64,000 bases of DNA from Acanthaster planci (taxonomy: Eukaryota > Echinodermata > Asteroidea > Valvatida > Acanthasteridae), in the NCBI RefSeq assembly GCF_001949145.1, contig NW_019091362.1, positions 10,438,031 to 10,502,030 on the forward strand. Reading direction: 5' to 3'. The notes under the pieces are model-generated. The model had not been told where the DNA came from, made no database searches, and saw nothing but the letters and a program-made list of their open reading frames with translations. Below are positions 49,001-61,000 of this stretch, one piece after another. Each line of letters starts with the position of its first letter. The stretch's first letter is position 1. Made by a program: the position numbers and the translations under genes.

Positions 49001-52000
49001 AGAGATTATTGCACGGCACTGCTGCAAAATGATACCCCTTCTGAAGACTTAGTGCTACTTTTCCAAAGAATACTGAAATATATTAACTGGAAGATGTTCA
49101 TAATCTGATTGTCTATGTGCATGATACATTCACTCATTAATAAGAGTAATAAACAGTTCTTTGAAAGCACACAATACAATAAAGTCTCCATGCGCAGAAG
49201 AAGCATAGCTTTTTGCAAACATAACTGAAGAACTACTAGTAAAAACATTTTTAAAATAATATATTTTGGCAATTTTACACTTGAAAAGTAGTTGCTACAT
49301 GTACTAGTAAATGTAAGTATACGCATGACTAGTACATGTACATGTACACAAATGTACAATGATTTTACCGTACCTCATACAGGTACAAATGCATTGATAA
49401 AAGTTTGGCTGAAGAATTGAGCTTGCATTTTATATTTCAATGCCTAAACCTACTTTGCCAAATAAGCCATTTGCAAGTTAAATTCAAATAAAATCTGGTA
49501 CACCGAGTTATCTGATTGCACATGCAATGTAACAATTCGGATTCCCCAGACTAAAAACACTGTTACTATGCCTCGTGATTCGGGGCAAGATTTTGCATAG
49601 CGACCACCATCTCTGGAATGAACTGGTTCCTTTGTGCCTCTCTTAATCATTGAGAACAGTGAAATGTTGCAAGGCATCTCTTATGTAACTAAGCAAAAGC
49701 TTGTCCCGAATCCTGAGGTATAGCAACAGTGTTTTTAGTATGGAAAATTCAAATTGTTATGTTAACGTGAATTTAAAGAACTCAGTGTACCAGATTTTAT
49801 TAAAATTTAATTCACAAAAGGCTTAATAGAAAGCTTAACCTCATGTAGTTAAAATTTCCTAAGGTTTCAAGACTTTTACGAGTTTCAATTCCTTTGAACT
49901 TATAACGTGGGTATTGAAGAATATCAATTTTCTGCTCTGATCACTTACGGCAAGTTTGGATGGGCAGGATTCCCAGAATGCCCTTGTCTCCTCAGCATGG
50001 GCTTTCTTCTCGTCAATGTTACGTTGGAGTGTCTCCCAAGCTTTACTGCTCTCACTCAGGAGACTGAACTCTGTGCTTCCCTGCAGAGATAAAGGTTCCA
50101 ACACACAGACCTGTATAAAACACTTCCAGTCTTTATCAGAGGTTTGGACAACCTCAGGATGAGACTGCAAGCTGCAAAACTTCCCAGAAAGTCTTTGCAA
50201 GTCCATGCCAGAGTCTCTGTACCCTACGCCTCGGCACATGTCTCTAGTGTAATCATACGGTACCTAACAGCAGATTTCATATGGCACATCTAGAGAAATC
50301 TAGGGGTGCTAGCAGTTTTGAGAAGTTGGCTCCTTCACTTAACTGTCAATCATTTCAGTTGTCATCAAAAAGGGTACAGGTGCATACCTACACAAAATCA
50401 ACCCATACTAACTTGTCCTAGGGCCCAACTTCAGCAAATAGTCCTGCCTGTTAAACTTATGTGGTTAGCTCAAAACAGCTGGGAACAAATTTTCATGCCT
50501 TACCTGTCTATGACAGGTAAGGCATTTGGCTGGTAACCTACTTTTGCATAGCAAGTTTTTAATTCACCACCAAAATTGCTGCAAATGTGAAACTGGAACC
50601 TGATTATCACCTGGGCATAGTAATTCTTTAGTTTCCCCAGGAGGTAGGCATAGGATTTGACTCTGTCCAAGGGCAGCTTCATTACGCCCCGCAGTGGCGC
50701 ACCATAGCTGGCTGGTTTCTCCTCGTTCAAGAGTTCCGTGAAGACGGCCTCGTGCTTCGAGAGTGCATCACTGGATGACAAGACATTCAAAAATGACTGT
50801 TATCAACACAGCACGGACATACAAGGAGGGTAGCCACAGCTGAAATGTTGCTAAGATTTATTAGAGGTTAGAATTACTGTGCTGGATTACTGGATTACTT
50901 GCTCGACAATTAAAGTTACGAGAATGAAGGCTGTGTTAACAATGCGGTAGAACAGTGCACTGGCACACTTTTGTGGCGTGTTTAAAATTTTGTTTTCTTT
51001 TTTGAAAGGTGGAGAAATATATCATGGTACAGCCAGTGAGAATTGAATTTACCTTCCAACTTTCCCCATGTGAGTGAATCCGCCAATGGTAACAAAGTTG
51101 CAGACATAGATGGCGTACTGTTCAAAGACTGCCCGATATTCCATTCCACCCTTCAGAATGGCCAATTCCGTAAGGTCGCGGCTTCGCTGGACAGCTGCTG
51201 TCAGGCCAATGGAATTGTGGGCCACAGTTGTGCCAAGTAACGAAAAGAGGTCTATAATTTGTCGGAATGGCTGCTGATAGATGGTCCCTTCAAGTACTTT
51301 GTTGATGTCTGCATAAAGAAATCACCAATGCTACGTAATGTACATACACTGTACTCTTACATACAAGCCATTTTGTACGAATATGTAAGTGCTTCATCTG
51401 AAGTAGGAACCAAATACTTTTCGAAAAGTGGACCTGTCTGCTGAAGTCTGTAAAAGTAATTTTGACTAATAACACCACTTTGGTTGGGAAAAGAAAGCCA
51501 CGTAAATGTCTCGAGACTACCATCAATTATAAAGCCAGAGATGAGTTATCTTGCTGCTAAATACGCTGTGTGCCTAAGCAAAGCATGTGTACGTAAGCTA
51601 CAGTAGTACTAATGATATTTGCAGGCCGTGCAGGCTCCTAGTCAGTGTGGACAACGATCTTCTCAAATATTTGCTGGCTCTGATATGCCTTAACAATTGT
51701 ACCCAGATCCTATCTTTTCTAGCTCACTAGCATTCAAACCAGCAATAATCAATCCCTTTACATATTCTGCCATCAACACATTTTTTCCAAGATCGGCTTC
51801 CTACATGGAGATGTATAAACATAACATTCTGGAACACAGACAGCATCCACAGCTGCTCAATGTACCTGCCCCACTGAGAGCCTTGATGATGGTGGAGCGC
51901 GTCGTGGTCAGCTGGTAGTGGAGCAGTCTCTCCGAGGTGGCCAGCTCGTGCAGAATGGCCGTGAACCCAGAGGCGTTCTTGTCGGCGATGCATGCACACA

Positions 52001-55000
52001 GGTCGGAGGCAGCAGTGACAAACTGAGCCCAACCACACTGGAACAGGTCACCAAAGAATCACACTCAGAAATAATGATTAAAAATGTTTCAACATACCAC
52101 CAGAATGATATAAACAGAGGGAAGGAATGGTATGCATAGTGTGCATCAGTGCACAGAGAACAGTTCAAATAATATATACATGTACATGTATTCTACATGT
52201 ATTTGTAAAAGTATCACATTCTGCCCATGTCAGAATTAGTTTTCAACAATGGTGCTATTATTAAAACGAATACATTTTTAACAAGTACTAGATTTCAGTT
52301 TACTATACACATCTCAAAAAACAGCATTTTTCAGGGTCTCCCTGACAAGATTGTGGTCTTTCATGAACCTGTAAGCTTCATTAATACAGTTAGACATTTT
52401 TGATGATTTAAGTTTGAATTGGGTGTCAAGGTTTGCTTTCTTTGTTTTGGCTTTTGTTACCATGAAGGTAACAATGTGATGTAATACTACAGAAGTTACG
52501 TCAGGCTACAAACAGTACAGCGCAATGATTGTTGTCAAGATGTTTTTGGCAATTGTCTGTCAAAAAAGTCCCACATTGGCCACTTGCAGCCCAAGGGGTG
52601 CAGAATTGTGGAGCAACATCGTACTGACCTTTCTGATGAAGGCCAGCTTTTCTGGTTGCTTGGCTCTGGCTGCATATTTGACCGTTGGCCCTTTGGCAAT
52701 GCTGGACATGGGCCTCTTCTTGCTGGCCTCTTTGTTCTCCTTGAGGGGGCTGCTTTCCGGCGTGCCGGTACGGCCTTCGCTCTTCAACTCTTGGAGACTG
52801 GCAGTTGATTAAAATAAACAAGTCGCCATCAGAGATTAACAGACTGGTGATAAACAAAGACATCTAAAGAGGCTTTGTTTTCTTGGTTCAAGCAAAACAT
52901 TTGCTAAGGCAGGTACGTAAATATCTTGATTGATGATATTCTTATGTATTACACAAAAATTTATTATATTATTAAAATAATTAATTAAAATTAATTATTA
53001 ATAATAATTTATTAGAAAGTTATTAGAAAATCACACAAAATTGTACATGTAATTGATTTGTCAGTCAGCTTTGGTATTATACTTCATAGCATACTTCAAG
53101 AATACGAGTGACTAAACAGAGAAACTTCAAAAGGAAATCTATATATCACAGGTTTCAAACTATTAGGACAACTTGGCTGAAACTGGCATGGCCTTTCCCC
53201 AAAACCAGTTCAATAGAACCAGTTCAACACAATGTACATGTATCAATAGCTGTAATTCATTACACAAAAGCTGTGTCTGGATTGCTTTACTGTGGCCAGC
53301 AATCACATATAAATCTATGGGAAATGGCTATCCTCACCAGCCAGTGGCTTCCTTTATGCATGTTACTCCAGGCCATGTAGCCAGGTACATCAGACATGGC
53401 TGACATTGATCTATCCTGTATGTGTATAATAACATGAAACTGCCCCAGAGTAACAAATGCATACAGGTACTTGTACCTTGGTTGTTTTCCTAGATAATAT
53501 ATGTCTGGCTGGCAGCTGTTCCCATCTGCTAGCAGGAGAGTATGGGTGCTTCCAGCAGCTGCATCCCATACCAGGGCATTATTAGGCATCTGGAAAATAA
53601 CAAAGGAGGACATGAGAGCCATGAGTTTTAGGACTATATGTACATGTACCTAGTACATGTACCGATACTGTACATGTACATGTAACTTTACCACCAAGAG
53701 GCTCAATGACCAACTGATGTGGACCCAAAAAACATGGAACCAGAAATAAAAGGGCAAATTCACTTGTGTGTACAATGAAATAATTTATTTTTCAATAATT
53801 CAACTCAAAAGGACGGCCACAAAACAAATTTCTCCTATTGCATCATTAGTTTTAAGAAGACAAAGCAAGGTTGCAGGCACACTGGATGTGCACACATGTA
53901 TGCTTGCAGCTGTGCCCACTGCAATGATCAGGGTGCATTCCACTAACAAACACGTACACAACATGTAAACGCTGTCAAAAGTGCCAACAATTTCCGGTTT
54001 ATTTAAACTCTGGCTTCCAAGGAATTTTTTTTACAGTGTACAGGTGTACAAGTACATGTACCTGTTCACTTGGCAGTGCCCTGGACAATATTTCTGATAG
54101 ATGACACCATACTGAATAAGTATCAAATTTTGAGTCCTGTCTTTACGCTGATAAAACTTCTCAGAATGAGAAAATTTGGGGCTTGCACAGGACACATGGT
54201 GCAAAGAATTTAAAAGAAACATACAACACAAATTTGTTCCATTTTCACCTTAATCCTCTTTGGTATGAGCTGACCATTGTGTCCAAGTTGACCATCAGAG
54301 TTGCTGCCCCAGGAGTAAGCATGACCACTGCTTGTTATGGCCATCGAGTGGCTCGGTCCAGCGGTCACCCGGACGACACCCTTATTTGCCAATTGCTTGA
54401 TAACCAGGGGTTGTGCTCTGTATTAAGAGGAACAAGTACATGTGCATGTTGAGTGCCAACCACTAGAAAAGAAATCAAAAGTTGACACAAACCCTTGTAA
54501 GGGCTTCAACCTGATGGATATCTGGATGTATCTTGTAGACACTCTGTAAGCCATTCAGAGTAATTTCGGACACTCTTTGTTGTCATTGAATGTGTAAAAA
54601 AAAATCAAACCTGGATTAATGCCCTGTTTCACAATCCGTGGCAACTAACTTTTGAGGCCCTGGTTTACAAAATTTTACACGTACTCAAACCTTGCGTCGT
54701 GTACAGACATGACAGAAGAAAACAGCTCAATGTGTATGACATTTACCCTAAATCTATGTTTGTGAAAAGTGAAAGAGGAACATCACCTCAAATCCCAAAC
54801 TGTATAGTACCAGAGCATTAAGCAGTACAGTGTATTTCTCAATGAACACTCAATCTGCAATTCATATAAATCTACACAGGCACATCACATGCATTACTAA
54901 TTTGTCATGGCCGACAGCCCTAGTCTCTGTATTGCAAGCAGCATGACCAAATTTTGTTATTGCTGTCAGATAACTCGCCCTGTAAAATGTCAAGCAGAAG

Positions 55001-58000
55001 CTCATTCCTGATGCTGCCAGACAGGGTTATCAAATCTGGCAGGAATGGCATCCGTAAGTTTATCAGGGTAACTGAATATGTGGTTTGCCATGGGATATAC
55101 ATGTACATGCAATAACTTCATGTACATGTATACAGTTTCAAAATACAACTCATGTACTGTAGGTATACACGTACAAGTACATGTACGGTACATTTTGGAA
55201 AATCTCATTCAGGTATAGTACCATATATATGTACATGTATGTAAACGTGCGTATTAAGCCTGTACATCTCATCCAACCTGTAAGTGTAAAGGATTCAGGA
55301 CTGTTAGAGTTAAATTAACAGGGGTGAGATTAAGCGATGATAAAAGTAGCCGAAAACAGCTGAAAAATGGCATAAAGAGCTGAACTGTGAAAATCTCGTA
55401 TACTTTTGTACCCAGCCAGTGAGGAAAAAAAAGCTGAAATCCATAATAAAAAACTGAAATCAGCTAAAAAGCTGAGAAATCTCACCCCTGCTAATTACTA
55501 AATGTATTATACATGTACATGTACCAGTACACTGTGAACAGTCCAAGCAAAATATCTCACCTTTTCACATTTCGTTTTTTTGTCGAAACTGTTTTTACCC
55601 ACCCACCCCTATTTTCGATAAATCAGATCAAACTTACGGATTGCTCGCATGGCATGCATAATTCAGGCGAGTGAAAAGATCGATTTGTTTTTCCTTTTCT
55701 GAAAAAAATGTACCTTGACCCACCCACCCACTATTTTGAAAAAATTAAAACATCAAAAAATTTGAATGGCCACTGAGAAATTGACATTTGTTTTTCTTTT
55801 TTTGACCAATAGCTGCAGTTTTTAACCATTTTCCGGTTGAAATAATGTTTGATATTAAATTGAATATTCTTTTTGTGATCTTTACTTGCAGCTTCAGTAA
55901 TCAGCTTTAAAATGGTAGCCAGCATAAATACTTAATAAGATAAACTATTTTTGACCATCAGATTGACATTTCCCCTTGAACACATGGTTACCATGTTTCA
56001 GTATTAAAGGAATGCCAATTAGCAGAATTAAATACATAAACTCTGTGGAATACATACCGTACATGTACGTGTACTGCATGCCATGCATACACGTACGTGT
56101 ACATGTAGAGTGTATACATGTAATTAATTACAGAACTGTTGAAAGTTGGAGCAGATACATGTACATGTACATGTAAACACCCTTGTCACTTGTCAGTTTC
56201 TGCACTGATTTTGCTTGTTCAGGCAAATTCACACAAGTTTTTACACAAGTACCAGTACGTGTTCATTGCTTTTGCATATTTGTTTTGGAGTAGCTACATG
56301 TACATGTATGTTTGCTATAATAAAGCACACCAAATAAAGTGCAATGGAAACCTACATGTACAATGCAAGTGTCTACATGTGTACATGTACATGTACCGGT
56401 ACTAGTAGCACAGGTACATGTAGCTACTGTACATGTATCTACATGTACATGTACAGGTACCGCTACAAGTACAATGTACATGCGACGAGAAAACAACAAC
56501 CCAGGTTAGTAGTCATCAGTTGAGAAAATAATTTGGTAACAATGCCCAATCGATTACATGTAACAAGTGCCTGTGTCACCAGGAAAGTTTTGGTACTGGA
56601 AACGGTACAAGATGGGGTCCGGTCAATGGAGTAGCTGGGGGGGGGGGGGGGTGGGGCGGAATGGGAGAGGGAAAGGGCAATGTACTTTTCAGGGGGGGAG
56701 CAAATTTCCATGTGCAGAGTACATGTACATACATGTATACTCATCAGCAACAGAGGCAGGGGTTAGTTTGAGATGCCAGTATTTTCACACTAATTGGAGA
56801 TTTTCCTCTTGTACATCTTTTTCCATTCATTTTGCTTGTCTTTCCGTTTTTCCTGAGCATTTCTCATTTTTTTTTGGGGGGGGGGAAGCAATGCCAATCC
56901 TCCCAATGCCAACAGGTTGGATTATTGTGCACCCAAGTTTCATGCATACAGGTTGATCTAGTCATGCTGCTCAGGAAATGTATAATTGCTGACTCTTTCC
57001 TGGATTTACTCTCACCACAAAGAAATGCTGAATACATGTACATGTACCGTACTTTCTGATCACTTGTGCTCTGAGCTAATAAATAACTCCATTCAGATTA
57101 AAAAAAAAATTGCAAGTTCCAGGCTGGTGTTTGGCAATGACTAAGTGTTCTGGGCAAAACCCATTCGTAATTTACAGGTAACTTGGCCTGCCAAGGTACA
57201 TGTACATTGGAGAAGGGTTCCCTGTGGTACATGTACATTGTACATTGGGACTTGAGCTGGCTTACCGTAGTACGGTGGAATTACCTAGATTCCAGTGCTA
57301 CTAACTTAATCTTGAGCTTGGACTCAAGTCACAATTTTTTGATTTTACACTTCATGTATCGGTAGCACACGGAAAGAAAAAGGACCAGACTTTGATTTGG
57401 GAGAAAATGACTTTGGCAAATTTGATTTTTTTTGCTGAAAGTATGCAAGCACACAAAAAATCTACATGAATGACTTTCAATGTATGAATACAACACTCCT
57501 GCTTTTATAATTATACTGCTATTTTATATAAGAATGTGTATGAATGTGCATGTAAATCAAAGATACCATATGGTAGTAGCATTATGATGGAAAAATTAAC
57601 AAAGACTCCCTCGGTCCGTCAGTATGACGTCACAAGGGGCAAATCAACCCTTTGTGCTATTCAATAATGCACAAAAATTCCCGGATGTCCGACCATGAGA
57701 ATGGGTCAGACTTACATGTATTTCCAAAACATGATGTTCATGTGGGTCATCACATGTACATGTCCTGTACATACATGGAGTAATGTGCACGTATACTGGT
57801 ACGGCACCGTCCATTAATGAAATGCAATGTTGTGCATCATGAATACATGTAACGGTACATGTAATTCCACAATGTACAGTAGGCTCTTAGCAAATTTCTG
57901 CAGAATCTACTAAAAAAAAAAACAAAACCAGGAAACATGCACTGCATTCCACTCAATGGGACAACTTTGCAATCTCCATGGTCTCCATGGCAAACCATAA

Positions 58001-61000
58001 ATACATAAATTTCACCGGTACATACGGTGTCACCAACAGGAAACACCAATGCTACTGGTACATTATCTGCGATTTTAAGAGAATTGTCAACTTACAGAGT
58101 ATACACGTCCATGTACATGTACACAGGATTTCAACAAGAAACACCAAAATGACACTTTTTTCTTTTATAAGAGAGAAAAGTTGTTGAAGTCGTCAGAACA
58201 GAACAGTAACAGGTACTCCTAAACCTACAAGTTATGCCAAAACTTGACATTTATGTTTTGGAAAGCCTTATTTTGAAATGGCAGCAGAGCTGGGATCAAG
58301 ATCTAATCAACAGGAAAAGATGTAGTTGATATTTAAACAAGGAAATGTATGAGCTGCAAAAAGAGTTTATTTCTTTTTCAAAAATACATCTACATATATA
58401 CATGTACCACACACGTACATGTCCAGAAGACACATATGTACATGTACACATAAATCTTTTTTTTTATTCATGCCGGTACATGTACTAGTACGGTACCTAC
58501 ATGTACATGTACTGTAAGCACGGACATACCAGTACAGTGTACTGGTACATGTACATGTACATATACTGTACGTTGCTCAACTGTCATTCAAACACGAATA
58601 CTGCATCTCCTCTAATGTCATGTACAGCTGTTGTTGAAGATGACCTCTGCAACTGGAGATTTCAACATCACTGTAGTTGAGAATTCAGTGATGCAAAGTT
58701 TATATGAGAGAGAAAAAACTAGATTTCTACCGTGTGAGTCATCACTCCAACATCATCTGCTCCAGCATGTGTGCATACTGCATAATAACTGCATAAAAGG
58801 TATGTGTGTGCACACTGCAAACAGGTTGTACCGTACAATTCAACAGACTGTCTCACATACACACACTGTGACACATGTAACTGATCAAATGGTGCTGTTC
58901 TTCAAAGGTTGAATTCTTGTCAAATGCAGCTACATGTAGTTAGAAAATGTGCAACATTTTAAAAGAGTCACAACACTGATGGAATACATGTAATTTGTAT
59001 ACATTTACGTGTATATGCTTACACAGCATTTTTAAAAGGCAAGTTCAGATTAGAACAAATCTTGGCCTAGAACCCCCAAAACACAAATGTGTGCCTGAGC
59101 ACTGATGACTAGTGTCAAAATATGCCTTCAGAAAAATTTGAATAAAACCTGGTAAAGAGTTATCATATTGCACATAAACATACCGGTAATAATTTGAATT
59201 CCGCAGACTGAAGACACTGTTGCTATACATGTAGCTCATGATTCGGGAAAAGCTTTTGCATACTGACTAGTGCTGACCACCATCTCTGGAATGGACTGGT
59301 TCCTTTGAGCTTTTCTTATAAATCCATTGAAAACAGTGTATTTGGTGCAAGGTGTCTCTTTCACGTATGTAGCTAAGCAAAAACTTACTCTGAATCACGA
59401 GGTACCAATATGGCAACAGTGTCTTTAGTCTAGGGACTTCAAATTATTACCTGTACCGGTATCTTCATGTGAATGTAAAGAGCTCAGTGTATCAGATTTT
59501 ATTCAAATTTTATTCACAAAAGGCTTATTGTAAGATGTGGCCTGAGTGTTACTCTGATCTGAGCTGAAGGCAAATTATGAGGTTGGCTTTATGACATACG
59601 AGTACATACATGTTTATGTACTCAACTGTGAGAAGGCCTCAAGATAAGCATAAAGTGCTGCAAAGGCCTTAAGGCATCTCCTTTCACCTGATTATTGATG
59701 GGGTACAGAGTAATACATGTATGCACATATGGCATGAACACTGTACTGGTATTACAATTGTGATGGCAGGGTGTGAACAAAGACATTATGGTTACACTTA
59801 TTACTTGGTATCCAATACTTACCCGGTACCGTACATGTACAGTGTATGTGTACCGGTACATGTTAGTTTGTAAAGTGGTGGACAGGAAGTAAAAGAAAAT
59901 GGAGTCAGTCTTGAAAATATTGCAAAGAGGAATCTAAAAACATTTGTACTGGAATCTTTTGCTCGTTGAACATGAAGCTGTGTCCGTGTACACGTAGAAA
60001 AACAAGGAAAACCATGTAATGTTAGATCAGCATTAAACGGTGTCACATGCACTGTGCATGCACATTATGAATACTAACTTGTCAAGAGGGTCTCCCTGAC
60101 CCAGCTGTCCATTGGCCCCCTTGCCCCAGCTCCAAACCTCTGTCTGCAAAGTTGAATCATCCAAAGGACCTTCCAGTGAAAACCTGATGTCGGACCCCTT
60201 GCCCAATTCGGGCTGGGATCCGCAGCTCATGAGCTCCTCAACCTCAATATCCTCTTGGTTGACGTCTTCAGTCAGGCTGAATTTGGACCTCAGGCTGACG
60301 GGGCTCAACAGCTTGCTTATCTTGGAGGCCACAGCTTGCGGTAGGCTGGCGAGGATTCGGTCCTTGGGGGAGGTCCTCTCAGCTGGTCTGGGAGGCTCTG
60401 AGAGCTGAAGGGGCTTCAACTGCTGTGCCAGGTACTTCTTTGCAGATGCACTGTCAAAGGATTCTGTGAAAGTGAGTCGTCGCTCTGACCGAATTGTTGG
60501 GGTTGGGGTGCTGGCACTATCTGCCTGATCATGGAAAACCTCCCCATTGGCCATTGGCTCCCCTTTCACGGCCTGTGCATCTTGACCTTTGTCCTCATCT
60601 ACTGTGTATGTACCTTGGCTGTTATTGGAGTCCTCGGAATCACTCTTGGTCGCATCGTCCTTTTTGGCCGCTTGCCTTGCAGCAACATCGATACTGTCAG
60701 GCGAGAAGCTTCTCATCGAGGGCATTTCTTCGACAGAGCTGCTTGTGGTTCTTGTGTCCGTTATGATGACAATGTCCCCTTCCTCGTGGAGGGAGTAGAT
60801 TTCATCTGTCAGCTGGAGGCTACTGGTGCCAGAACCTTCCTCATCCAGATCTCTCAGCCTGGTGCCACTCAGCTTGGAAGAGCGCACTTTCTGTACTACA
60901 GCCAGACTGTGGTTTGAGCCACACGCTATCTGTAACACCTTCTTCCCAACCAGGCCCTGTACCTTTCGTGGGGTCAGGACTGGTGTTGACCCCGTCCCGA

